From an uncultured Alphaproteobacteria bacterium (GTDB lineage Bacteria > Pseudomonadota > Alphaproteobacteria > RF32 > CAG-239): a DNA stretch of 44,797 nt. The stretch is taken from the NCBI GenBank assembly GCA_934255405.1, contig CAKQNT010000013.1, positions 1-44,797 on the forward strand. The letters are read 5' to 3'. Every line of letters begins with the position of its first letter. The first letter of the stretch is position 1. Below, in pieces: positions 1 through 7,733 of the stretch. Position numbers and translations under genes: made by a program. The notes beneath the pieces were generated by a model that was not told the DNA's origin, ran no database searches, and saw only the letters and a program-made list of their open reading frames with translations.

Positions 1-77
1 CGGAGTGTACATAGTAGTACATGAGCATTTTGCCAGCCCGACAAATCTGTATTAGTCACCAGCTAGACGAGCTTGCC
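1..77. repeat. Nested palindromic element, right half (cut by window start)
   Basis: This is the right half of the element seen complete at 17043-17167. From the apical motif GTGTACATAGTAGTACATGA to the outer arm CGAGCTTGC (68-76) it is almost identical to that copy. The main difference is the inner arm, TTTTGCCAGCCC here against TTTCGACAACCC there. The left half lies outside the window. The arm ends 13 bp before the stop codon of the leftward permease gene at 90. Confidence 0.8.
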
Positions 78-89
78 TAAGCTTGCCCA

Positions 90-1319
90 TTACTCATAAC
101 GAAGAGCATTAATCGGATTCAGCAATGATGCTTTATAAGCCGGATAAAAACCAAAAAACAACCCCACCAAACCGGCGAATGAAAATGGCAACAACACATA
201 TCCCAAAGAAACCTGCGCCGACAAAGAAGAAAACATCGACACCAGCTGCGAACCAATCAACCCGATTACCACGCCAAACAGACCTCCCAGCAAAGAAAGC
301 ACCAGCGATTCCATCAAAAACTGCCAACGGATATCCCATGCTTTAGCGCCGATTGCCATACGTATACCAATCTCGCGAGTGCGCTCGGTAACCGAAACCA
401 GCATAATATTCATAATACCGATACCTCCGACCAGCAAAGATATAGAGGCGATTGCGCCAAGCAGGATAGTCATAATTTTGGTGGAATTTTCCATCATCTC
501 CATCATTTGCGTCAGATTCATAATCACAAAATCATCATCTTTGTTAGCACCCAAATTATGCCGTTGTCGCAAAAGCTCCTTAATCTCATCTTGAGCCGTG
601 TATGTACTTTGCGAATCAACTGCCTGCAGCATCACAAACCGCACCTGATCCGGAAATTTTATGCCCATTACCTTTTTTTGCGCGGTGGTAATCGGAATAT
701 ATACCGAATCATCTTGATCTTGCCCCATTCCGCTTTGTCCTCGGCTTATCAACACGCCAATCACCTGAAACGGAATTCCTTTAATTCTGATAGTCTTACC
801 CAACGGATCCACATCGCCGAACAACTCATTAACCACCGTCTGCCCCAACACCGCGACTTTATTAGAATTTTTTACATCAGCCTCACTAAACATCCGCCCA
901 TAAGAAAGCTCCCACTCCTTAATCTCAAACATCCGATTATCAGTGCCGGTAATCTCGGTAGACCAGTTGGCATTGCCATAAACAATCTGCGCTGTTTCGC
1001 TCAAAATCGGCGCTGCCAAGCGAATTTTATCAATCCTTTGCTGAATAGCGTCGCCATCAGAAGCTTTCATTGTCGGTTGCGAGCCGTGCCCACCGCGCGC
1101 GCCGCTTGAGGTTGAAACTCCGGAGCGCACAATAATCAGGTTTGAGCCCATGGTTTTCATCTCATTCTGAATCGAAATCTGGGCGCCGTTACCGATTGCC
1201 AGCATTACAATAACCGCCGCCACGCCGATAATAATTCCCAAACTGGTGAGAATTGAACGCATTTTGTTGGCTTTTATCGCTCTAATTGCAATACTGAAAA
1301 TTGTTTTTAACTCTATCAT
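90..1319 (-). CDS. macB: MacB-type ABC transporter permease (FtsX fold)
   Basis: This is the inner-membrane permease of a MacAB-type exporter, which works with a periplasmic adaptor and a separate ATPase to push substrates (macrolides, peptides or lipoproteins in known members) towards an outer-membrane channel. TM1 is near residues 22-42, followed by a large periplasmic MacB_PCD domain. TM2-4 are near 283-311, 338-361 and 374-392. The cytoplasmic motif ERTREIGIRMAIGA and the C-terminal YPAYKASLLNPINAL are typical of the family. E. coli MacB fuses ATPase and permease in one chain, while here they are two genes, as in YknYZ-like systems. The start overlaps the ATPase stop by 4 bp (ATGA), so the two are translationally coupled. 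The substrate cannot be read from sequence. Confidence 0.9.
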   Translation of the reverse strand: MIELKTIFSIAIRAIKANKMRSILTSLGIIIGVAAVIVMLAIGNGAQISIQNEMKTMGSNLIIVRSGVSTSSGARGGHGSQPTMKASDGDAIQQRIDKIRLAAPILSETAQIVYGNANWSTEITGTDNRMFEIKEWELSYGRMFSEADVKNSNKVAVLGQTVVNELFGDVDPLGKTIRIKGIPFQVIGVLISRGQSGMGQDQDDSVYIPITTAQKKVMGIKFPDQVRFVMLQAVDSQSTYTAQDEIKELLRQRHNLGANKDDDFVIMNLTQMMEMMENSTKIMTILLGAIASISLLVGGIGIMNIMLVSVTERTREIGIRMAIGAKAWDIRWQFLMESLVLSLLGGLFGVVIGLIGSQLVSMFSSLSAQVSLGYVLLPFSFAGLVGLFFGFYPAYKASLLNPINALRYE

Positions 1320-2005
1320 TTATCATTCCTCGTATCCGAATGAATCTCTCCATCAACAATTCTGATTACCCTCTGAGCATAGCGAGCAATATCCTCCTCA
1401 TGAGTAACCAAAATAATTGTCCTCCCCAATTCCTGATTGAGTTTAGTAAACAAATCCATAATTTCCACACTCATTTTAGTATCCAGATTACCGGTTGGTT
1501 CGTCGGCAAAAACAATCGGCGCTTCGTTTACAATCGCCCGTGCGATTGCCACTCGTTGCTGTTGTCCTCCGGAAAGCTGATTGGGCTGATGATACATTCT
1601 ATCCTTCAGCCCGACTTTCACCAAAGCCTTTTGCGCCCGTTCTCGGCGCTCTGCTTCCGGCACATTGGCATACACCATCGGCAGCTCCACATTCTCCAGC
1701 GCCGATGTTCTGGAAAGCAGATTAAACCCCTGAAACACAAAACCGATTTTGCGATTGCGGATTGTCGCCAGCTCGTCTGAAGAGAGTTTTTCAATTTGCT
1801 CGCCATCTAGTCTATAGTGTCCGGAAGAAGGCTTATCCAAACAGCCCAAAATATTCATCAACGTAGACTTTCCGGAACCGGAAGGCCCCATAATAGCCAC
1901 AAACTCGCCTTTATCTATAGTCAAAGAAATCCCCTTAAGAATATGCAGTTTCATATCCCCCAAAGGATAAGACTTGGTTATTTTTTCCAATTCTATCAAT
2001 GACAT
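1316..2005 (-). CDS. MacB/LolD-type ABC transporter ATPase
   Basis: This is the ATP-binding subunit that powers the adjacent permease. It has Walker A GPSGSGKST at residues 40-48, the Q-loop Gln at 92, the ABC signature LSGGQQQR at 144-151, Walker B IVFADEP at 164-170 and the H-loop His at 202. The length of 229 residues is normal for a stand-alone MacB/LolD-class ATPase. The start codon overlaps the adaptor stop codon (TAATG), and the stop overlaps the permease start. The three genes therefore form one tightly coupled operon: adaptor, ATPase, permease. LolD is an alternative name, but the MacA partner favours an efflux role. Confidence 0.92.
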   Translation of the reverse strand: MSLIELEKITKSYPLGDMKLHILKGISLTIDKGEFVAIMGPSGSGKSTLMNILGCLDKPSSGHYRLDGEQIEKLSSDELATIRNRKIGFVFQGFNLLSRTSALENVELPMVYANVPEAERRERAQKALVKVGLKDRMYHQPNQLSGGQQQRVAIARAIVNEAPIVFADEPTGNLDTKMSVEIMDLFTKLNQELGRTIILVTHEEDIARYAQRVIRIVDGEIHSDTRNDK

Positions 2006-3162
2006 TAGCGTGGCATCCTCATTCTCATAGCGTCAACTTTAGCGGTGTCGTTTTGGTTCTCGACAATAACTTCCGTTCCCTTACCCAAACCGGAGCCGGA
2101 AACCTCGGTATAATCATCATCAGAAACACCGGTACTGACACTTACGCGTTCTGGCTTGCCATTTTTCAGAATCCACAATCCTTTGTCCTTATAGCGCTTG
2201 GTTTCGCCTTTTTCGTCAGTAATATAGAAGCGCAAAGCTTTATTAGGCACCAACAACACATTTGACTTCTGCGCGGTTACAATCTCAACATTCGCCGTCA
2301 TCCCCGGTTTCAGCTTAAGCTCACGATTATCAATCTCAATAATCACCTCATAGGTAACCACATTAGAAGTTGTAATCGGATTATTGCGCACCTGTGTCAC
2401 AATACCATAAAACACTTCGTCAGGAAAACTATCCACGCTAAACTCCACGGTCTGCCCCTCTTCCACTTTGGCAATATCCGCCTCTACCACCGATGCCTCT
2501 ATCTGCATTTTGGTCAAATCTTCCGCCACATTAAACAACGTCGGTGTTTGGAAACTGGCCGCCACCGTCTGCCCTACTTCAACCTCCTTAGACACCACGA
2601 TTCCATCTACCGGAGAAACGATTTTGGTATAGCGCAAATCTATTTCCGCCTGTTGCAAAGCTGCCGCCGCCTGAGAGACCTGAGCTTGTTTCAGCCCTTT
2701 TTGCACCACCGCATTATCATAATCACGCTGAGCCGATTCCAACTCTTTATCCGCTGAATACTGCGATTTATTCAACTTTTTAATTCTATCGAGGTGTTTT
2801 TTATAATAAACAATATCATTTTCCACCACATTTACCTCGGCTTTGGCAATATCAAGCGCCGCCCGCCGTTGGTCAACCGTAGCCTGAAACAATGCCGGAT
2901 CAATCTGTGCCAACAATTGCCCTTGTTTAACCGGAGAGTTATAGTCAACAAAAATTTCTGCAATCGTGCCGGAAACCTGCGTTCCGATATTAACCGTAGA
3001 TATCGGATTAATAATGCCGGAAGCCGTAATTTTTTGAGTAATTTCCCCCAAATTCAACTTTTGAGTTTTATACGCGCTTTCAGCCTTCACCGGTTGCCAT
3101 ATCCACCAGCCCCCCATACCGATAACCAACGCCACCGCCGAAATTTTCAATATTTTATTCAT
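2005..3162 (-). CDS. macA: MacA-type periplasmic adaptor (membrane fusion protein)
   Basis: This is the periplasmic adaptor of the tripartite efflux system and would link the permease to a TolC-like duct, which is not in this window. An N-terminal membrane anchor (ISAVALVIGMGGWWIW) is followed by a lipoyl/barrel half (VNIGTQVSGTIAEIFVDYNS), a long coiled-coil hairpin, and the returning barrel strand (TKIVSPVDGIVVSKEVEVGQ). I placed the start at 3162 because GGGGAG lies 8 nt upstream and the protein then begins MNKILK directly before the anchor. An in-frame codon at 3183 lacks this. A TATAAT-like -10 lies at 3195-3200 on the minus strand. It heads the operon and is divergent from the unknown gene at 3299. 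Confidence 0.9.
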   Translation of the reverse strand: MNKILKISAVALVIGMGGWWIWQPVKAESAYKTQKLNLGEITQKITASGIINPISTVNIGTQVSGTIAEIFVDYNSPVKQGQLLAQIDPALFQATVDQRRAALDIAKAEVNVVENDIVYYKKHLDRIKKLNKSQYSADKELESAQRDYDNAVVQKGLKQAQVSQAAAALQQAEIDLRYTKIVSPVDGIVVSKEVEVGQTVAASFQTPTLFNVAEDLTKMQIEASVVEADIAKVEEGQTVEFSVDSFPDEVFYGIVTQVRNNPITTSNVVTYEVIIEIDNRELKLKPGMTANVEIVTAQKSNVLLVPNKALRFYITDEKGETKRYKDKGLWILKNGKPERVSVSTGVSDDDYTEVSGSGLGKGTEVIVENQNDTAKVDAMRMRMPR

Positions 3163-3231
3163 CTCTAAAACTCCCCTAAACACACCCGGATAATATTATA
3201 TATTGCCTAAAGTTTAAAAAAAATAAAATAG

Positions 3232-3259
3232 TTGAAAAAAATAATAATTGTGATACATT
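3232..3259 (+). promoter_or_regulatory. Promoter of the unknown gene at 3299
   Basis: A -35 TTGAAA at 3232-3237 is followed by a 16-nt spacer and an extended -10, TGaTACATT (hexamer 3254-3259). The leader to the ATG is short and A/T-rich and shows no SD sequence. Confidence 0.5.
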
Positions 3260-3298
3260 ATAGACAAAATTTTATTATTTACTAAAAACATTATAATT

Positions 3299-4156
3299 AT
3301 GGCAAAAACAAAATTGACAGTTGAACAGAACCTCTCTTTGAAGGACCTAAACTTAGAGCAGAAGTTGGAAAAGCTTCGTGCTTGGTACAAGAACAAAGAA
3401 GTCAGCAAAGAATCTTTTGAGCACTACTCCAATCTGTGGATTAACCGCGAGAGCAAAAAGCTTCAAGGTGACAACCGCACTTTGAGACGTTCTCCTCGTG
3501 AGAATTTCATTCGTTGTCGCACCGTAATCGAAGGACAGCTTGAAGAGCTGATAAATCGCTTACGGAGCAATCTGAACCACTACATTGCGGACAGATCAGA
3601 AGCTGCTATCTCAATCAAAGAAAGCGATTACGCGGAGTTTGAGGGACTGGTACGCAAGTACTTTACCCTCTATCCCTCAAAAATTAGCAGACTGCTCGCG
3701 CTGGGATTGAGATATCCGGACTCCACTCGCAGATTGAACAAATTCTGCTTTGAGTGGATTAAAGACATTGAGTGTCTAAACATAGAAGGCGGAAAGGGAT
3801 GGATAAACAAATCCCTGCACCATCTAAAGGACTACTACAATGACACCTTGTTTTGGACATTGTTGTGGGAGGACGATTTCGTCCCAATGGACGCAATCCG
3901 CCTCATGATAATAAAGGGACAAGGCAAAAAAGAGGTAGGTCAAAAAGAGGAATTCCAAATGGATCCTCGATTTGACAAATATTTCCTCCGAGATCTGCTA
4001 CCCCTGATAGAGGCTCAAAGGGACAAGGAGATTGAGCGCCTCAAATGGGCGCAAACTCGCGATGACCGCGACGAACAGAATCAGGTTCCTCGCAAGATTC
4101 GCCGCCTTGAGGCGTTCAACACATTAGTGGATTGCATTCTCCACTATATAAACTAA
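3299..4156 (+). CDS. Unrecognised 285-residue charged protein
   Basis: I do not recognise this protein. It has 285 residues, is rich in Lys, Arg and Glu, and has no signal peptide or membrane segment. It looks mainly helical, with a charged N-terminal region (EQKLEKLRAWYKNKE), an aromatic middle (DYYNDTLFWTLLWEDD) and a very basic/acidic C-terminal helix (RDKEIERLKWAQTRDDRDEQ). No catalytic motif stands out. It stands alone, with its own promoter and terminator. The ATG is preceded by TTACTAAAAACATTATAATT, which has no SD, whereas neighbouring housekeeping genes have clear GGAG boxes. By eye, codons such as CGC, CTC and AAG seem more frequent than nearby, which could mean foreign origin, but no count was made. 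Confidence 0.7.
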   Translation: MAKTKLTVEQNLSLKDLNLEQKLEKLRAWYKNKEVSKESFEHYSNLWINRESKKLQGDNRTLRRSPRENFIRCRTVIEGQLEELINRLRSNLNHYIADRSEAAISIKESDYAEFEGLVRKYFTLYPSKISRLLALGLRYPDSTRRLNKFCFEWIKDIECLNIEGGKGWINKSLHHLKDYYNDTLFWTLLWEDDFVPMDAIRLMIIKGQGKKEVGQKEEFQMDPRFDKYFLRDLLPLIEAQRDKEIERLKWAQTRDDRDEQNQVPRKIRRLEAFNTLVDCILHYIN

Positions 4157-4161
4157 ACTAC

Positions 4162-4194
4162 AAAATCCTCCAACCTTATGGTTCGGAGGATTTT
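4162..4194 (+). terminator. Rho-independent terminator after the 3299 gene
   Basis: The arms AAAATCCTCC (4162-4171) and GGAGGATTTT (4185-4194) pair perfectly. An inner AACC/GGTT extends the stem, and a T-rich tail follows. Confidence 0.9.
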
Positions 4195-4210
4195 TTGTTT
4201 AGATTTTCTA

Positions 4211-4239
4211 TTGCGCAACCACCATAAATATGCTAATAT
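4211..4239 (+). promoter_or_regulatory. Promoter of the unknown gene at 4277
   Basis: TTGCGC (4211-4216), a 17-nt spacer and extended -10 TGcTAATAT (hexamer 4234-4239). The transcript leader would be about 30 nt, A/T-rich and without an SD. Confidence 0.6.
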
Positions 4240-4276
4240 TTACAGCTGAATACTAACATTTAAAAAATTATTATTT

Positions 4277-5212
4277 ATGGAAAAAGAAAAAAAAGAGCTT
4301 TTAGCTAACGCGGGAGCCGCTACCCGCAAGTTCTTCTACAAGAACGTCTTGTCCAAGTCCAACACTTGCGATGAGGCATTGTTTCAAGAGATAAACAATG
4401 TTGAGCTCCAAACATATCAGAAATGGCACCAAAAATGTCTGGCTGATATGCGTCGGATAAAGCTCCACACCACCCTCCCCGAGTTGTATACCAAGATTTC
4501 AACTCCCGAGGTTACGGTCAAGCAGGCTCTGGCACTAGTGCGCCGCGCTTATGCTTCAAAACTCTATGAAGCTAAGCGCAAACAGGTGGGCAAGATGGTT
4601 TCTCTGATTCAAGCTCTGGCTGACAGAGAAAATAAATTTTACCATCTGGCGCAAGACGCATTGGCCGCTGAGACCTCTGCGAAGGCACTGGCTCAGTTGG
4701 CTGAAGAGCTCAGCAAGATGGGCGCTCGCGACAGCGAAGACTTGCTTTACACCAAGCAGAGTCTAAAACACGTGAACAGCTTGCGCGCTATTGGGGTAGA
4801 GCCCAGCGTCCATGAGCTCTATCAGGCTTTGGAGCCACGTTTTGCTTACATAAAGAAACTCTATGATAAGCAGATTAACGTGGCGATACTGAGCCGCGCC
4901 GAGGATGGTTCGATTTCAGATGAGGTCAAAGACATTATTTTTGATTTCATCAAGGAATCAGTTCCGACTGCCGGATATTTCGATATACGCTTAATTGAGT
5001 ATATCTTTTACCACGACAGAATATCCAATAGAGCATTCAAGCTCTTTTGCGATATGGAAACCTTGCTGAAAAGACAAGGCATCGGAATTCTGATTAGCTG
5101 CCGAGTTCAAGCTATTGTCAAGAAGCAAGGGCTCAAAGACAAGCTGATCAGCGAGCTGTCAGAATCGGATTTGAATCTCCTCAAATTAGAGGAAATATTC
5201 AAGTTCCGCTAA
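4277..5212 (+). CDS. Unrecognised 311-residue helical protein
   Basis: I do not recognise this protein. It has 311 residues with no signal peptide or membrane span. It appears wholly alpha-helical, with Ala/Lys/Glu-rich stretches such as DALAAETSAKALAQLAEELS near residue 130 and a later segment (FIKESVPTAGYFDIRLIEYI) that could be a globular domain. It is monocistronic, with a strong extended -10 promoter 37 bp upstream and a bidirectional terminator downstream. The leader TTTAAAAAATTATTATTT before the ATG has no SD, a feature shared with the genes at 3299, 36972, 37895 and 44278. No convincing similarity to the neighbouring 3299 protein was seen by eye, so paralogy is not claimed. Confidence 0.7.
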   Translation: MEKEKKELLANAGAATRKFFYKNVLSKSNTCDEALFQEINNVELQTYQKWHQKCLADMRRIKLHTTLPELYTKISTPEVTVKQALALVRRAYASKLYEAKRKQVGKMVSLIQALADRENKFYHLAQDALAAETSAKALAQLAEELSKMGARDSEDLLYTKQSLKHVNSLRAIGVEPSVHELYQALEPRFAYIKKLYDKQINVAILSRAEDGSISDEVKDIIFDFIKESVPTAGYFDIRLIEYIFYHDRISNRAFKLFCDMETLLKRQGIGILISCRVQAIVKKQGLKDKLISELSESDLNLLKLEEIFKFR

Positions 5213-5218
5213 CCACCA

Positions 5219-5258
5219 ATAACAACCCCGCAATTTTATCTATTGCGGGGTTTGTTAT
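5219..5258. terminator. Bidirectional terminator between the 4277 gene and fmt
   Basis: The core arms CCCCGCAA (5226-5233) and TTGCGGGG (5243-5250) are extended by AACAA/TTTGTT, with T-rich tails on both strands. It serves the convergent unknown gene (plus) and the rpiB-to-fmt operon (minus). Confidence 0.9.
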
Positions 5259-5266
5259 TTTTAAAA

Positions 5267-6175
5267 CTAAGCGCATATTGTCCCAACATCAAAAGCAAAA
5301 CCGCGCAACAAGTCCTCTATCGGCATTGCCTTTTTGCCCTGTCGCTGTATTTCCAACACCGTCAGGGCTTTATCTTTACATCCGATTACCAAACCTTGCT
5401 TTGGCAAAATCTCGCCTATTTTGCCATGTTCTTCAACCACTTTGGCGCGCAAAACCTTAAAACGCTCACCATTATACTCAAAATAACAAGCCGGATACGG
5501 ATTAAACGCTCTTATTTTGCGCTCCAACACCTCCGCCGGTTGAGCAAAATCCAATTTTGCTTCTGATTTCTCAACCTTAGCGGCATAAGTTACCAATTTC
5601 TCGTCTTGCGGCTCCGGTTTAATATTCGGCAAATCTTCCAAAACATCTGTAATCAAGCGAGCCCCAAGCTCCGCCATCGCATCATGCAAACTTCCGCCGG
5701 TAGTGTTTTCATCAATTGCAATCTCGCCTTTTTTATACATAGCTCCGGCATCAAGCGCCTCCACCACCTGCATAATCGTAATTCCGCCTTGTTTGTCACC
5801 GGCTTCTATCGCTCGCTGAATCGGCGCCGCGCCACGCCACCGCGGCAACAAAGAGCCATGAACATTCAAACACCCCAACGGAAAAGCCTCAATCACCGCC
5901 TTGGGCAAAATCAATCCGTATGCCGCCACCACCGATATATCAGCTCCCAGCGCGGCAAATTTCTCTTGCTCCTCTGCAGAGCGCAGGCTCTTTGGCGTGC
6001 GCACCTCAATTCCCCTCGCCTCGGCAAAAACCTGCACCGGAGACTTCAGCACTTTTTGTCCGCGTCCGGCTTCTTTAGGCGCCTGACAATAAACACATAC
6101 AACTTCATGCTTTTTACACAAAGCCTCCAATGTCGGCACGGCAAAATCCGGCGTTCCCATAAATACGATTTTCAT
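5267..6175 (-). CDS. fmt: Methionyl-tRNA formyltransferase
   Basis: This cytoplasmic enzyme transfers a formyl group from 10-formyl-tetrahydrofolate to Met-tRNAfMet for translation initiation. The hydrolase-fold signature LNVHGSLLPRWRGAAPIQ lies near residues 103-120. The expected catalytic Asn104, His106 and Asp142 are present, equivalent to N106, H108 and D144 of E. coli. A smaller C-terminal tRNA-binding domain follows. The length of 302 residues is slightly short of the usual 310-315 but the protein looks complete. It is the last gene of the operon, 13 bp after def. Def removes the formyl group that Fmt adds, a common gene pairing. Confidence 0.97.
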   Translation of the reverse strand: MKIVFMGTPDFAVPTLEALCKKHEVVCVYCQAPKEAGRGQKVLKSPVQVFAEARGIEVRTPKSLRSAEEQEKFAALGADISVVAAYGLILPKAVIEAFPLGCLNVHGSLLPRWRGAAPIQRAIEAGDKQGGITIMQVVEALDAGAMYKKGEIAIDENTTGGSLHDAMAELGARLITDVLEDLPNIKPEPQDEKLVTYAAKVEKSEAKLDFAQPAEVLERKIRAFNPYPACYFEYNGERFKVLRAKVVEEHGKIGEILPKQGLVIGCKDKALTVLEIQRQGKKAMPIEDLLRGFAFDVGTICA

Positions 6176-6188
6176 TTCAGCTAATTCC

Positions 6189-6701
6189 TTATCTTTTTTC
6201 TTTGCGGCTTTTTTCCAGCTTCTTCACCAACATCTGGCGCTTAAGACGGCTCAAATGATCAATATACAAAATACCGTCCAAATGATCTATCTCATGCTGG
6301 GCGGCCACCGCCAAAAATCCATCAGCCTGCAGTTTGCACTCTTTGCCGTTATAATCCAGATAATTTATTTTCACACTGATTGAGCGCTCAACCTCGGCTC
6401 GCATTTCCGGCAAAGACAAACATCCCTCCTCGCCGATTTCCATCTCTTCAGAACGCCAAACAATTTCCGGATTAACCATATACAATGGCGCCGGTTCTTC
6501 TCCCTCGTGAGCAATATCAATCACCACCACCCGCTTAGAAAGTCCGATTTGCGGCGCTGCCAAACCACATCCGTTGGCGGCATACATTGTTTCCAGCATA
6601 TCGTCTAACAAAGTCCGTAATTGGTCATCAACCACCGCCACCTTCTCGGCTTTTTGTTTCAAAACCGGATGAGGATATTCATATATTTTCAGTTTGGCCA
6701 T
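6189..6701 (-). CDS. def: Peptide deformylase
   Basis: This metalloenzyme removes the N-formyl group from nascent polypeptides. All three family motifs are intact: GCGLAAPQ at residues 44-51, EGCLSLP at 92-98 with metal ligand Cys94, and HEIDH at 136-140 carrying the two His ligands and the catalytic Glu. The length of 170 is typical of a type 1 enzyme. It lies 52 bp downstream of nusB and just upstream of fmt, in a translation/folate-linked operon with glyA. Confidence 0.98.
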   Translation of the reverse strand: MAKLKIYEYPHPVLKQKAEKVAVVDDQLRTLLDDMLETMYAANGCGLAAPQIGLSKRVVVIDIAHEGEEPAPLYMVNPEIVWRSEEMEIGEEGCLSLPEMRAEVERSISVKINYLDYNGKECKLQADGFLAVAAQHEIDHLDGILYIDHLSRLKRQMLVKKLEKSRKEKR

Positions 6702-6753
6702 TTCAAAACCTATAAAACAAATAAAAACACTTTACCAACCGGCAAAATTTACA

Positions 6754-7257
6754 TTAATCATCAGTTGAACGAACTTGTTTGGCAATCTGATCCAATAATG
6801 CATTCACCATCTTCGGCTCACTCTTGGCAAAAAAGGCATAAGCCAAATCCACATACTCTTTAACAATAACAGTTGCGTCTACATCGGTAGTATGCACCAA
6901 TTCATAAGCAGCGCACAAAAGAAGCGCGCGCAACGTTCCGTCAAATCGCTCAAAGGACCACCCCTCACGCAGATAATGCGCCAAAGATTTTTCCAATTGT
7001 TCTTTTTCTTTGTGAACACCGCGAGTCAATTCGGCAAAATAAGAAGTATCCATCTGCTCAATTTCAACCAGCTCTTCTTTTTCTTCATATTCTGTACTCT
7101 CGTCGTCTATCACATAGCGCCCGACTTCACCATTGATAAAATCCTTAATCACCTCATCTACCGAGAGCTGCCCATATTCAATCATATAGGTTGCCTGCAC
7201 CGCAGCCAATCTGGCGGCTGATTTCATTCTGATTTTTTCTGATACAAACTTGGCCAT
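6754..7257 (-). CDS. nusB: Transcription antitermination factor NusB
   Basis: NusB is a small all-helical RNA-binding protein that, with NusE (S10), binds boxA of rRNA leaders for antitermination. The 167-residue chain opens with the typical basic helix RMKSAARLAAVQATYMIEYG. It ends with the conserved block TDVDATVIVKEYVDLAYAFF followed by AKSEPKMVNALLDQIAK. The start overlaps the nrdR stop (TAATG), and GGAGATAAGTA gives a good SD. The nrdR-nusB linkage is widespread in proteobacteria, although the riboflavin genes that usually separate them are missing here. Confidence 0.95.
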   Translation of the reverse strand: MAKFVSEKIRMKSAARLAAVQATYMIEYGQLSVDEVIKDFINGEVGRYVIDDESTEYEEKEELVEIEQMDTSYFAELTRGVHKEKEQLEKSLAHYLREGWSFERFDGTLRALLLCAAYELVHTTDVDATVIVKEYVDLAYAFFAKSEPKMVNALLDQIAKQVRSTDD

Positions 7258-7730
7258 TACTTATCTCCTTGAGGTTTGGCTAACCTGTCTATAGTTTCTA
7301 CAAAATCTTCAAAATCACTGACTTCCTTAAAGTCCCGATAAACCGAAGCAAAACGGATATACGCAATATGATCGAGAGCCGAAAGCGCCTCCATCACATA
7401 TTCCCCAATCTGAGCAGAGGGAATTTCCGCCTCGCCAGATGCCTCCAAACGGCGCTGGATTGAGTTAACCACCTTCTCCACCCGTTCTGAGCTGACCGGA
7501 CGCTTGCGCACCGCCAAATAAATTGAACGCGCCAATTTGTCTCGATCAAACATCGCTTTTTCGCCATTCTTTTTAACCACGACCAAATCTCGCAACTGCA
7601 CTCTTTCAAAAGTCGTAAAACGAGAGCCGCACTCATTGCATTCCCTGCGCCGACGGATAGCAGAACCATCATCGGTATCACGTGAATCCTTAACCTGAGT
7701 ATTGTCACTGCCACAGAACGGACATTTCAT
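7257..7730 (-). CDS. nrdR: Transcriptional repressor NrdR
   Basis: NrdR senses ATP/dATP and represses ribonucleotide reductase genes. The N-terminal zinc ribbon is complete, with CPFC at residues 3-6 and CNEC at 31-34, followed by an ATP-cone domain from about residue 49 to 139. The length of 157 residues is normal. It lies 3 bp after murF, with the SD AAGGA inside the end of that gene, and its stop overlaps the nusB start. No nrdA/nrdB target gene is in the window, so targets cannot be judged. Confidence 0.97.
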   Translation of the reverse strand: MKCPFCGSDNTQVKDSRDTDDGSAIRRRRECNECGSRFTTFERVQLRDLVVVKKNGEKAMFDRDKLARSIYLAVRKRPVSSERVEKVVNSIQRRLEASGEAEIPSAQIGEYVMEALSALDHIAYIRFASVYRDFKEVSDFEDFVETIDRLAKPQGDK

Positions 7731-7733
7731 AAG

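Noticed and set aside
3299..5212. The two adjacent unknown proteins as paralogues
   Set aside because: They share size class, promoter style and charge, but no aligned motif could be found by eye.
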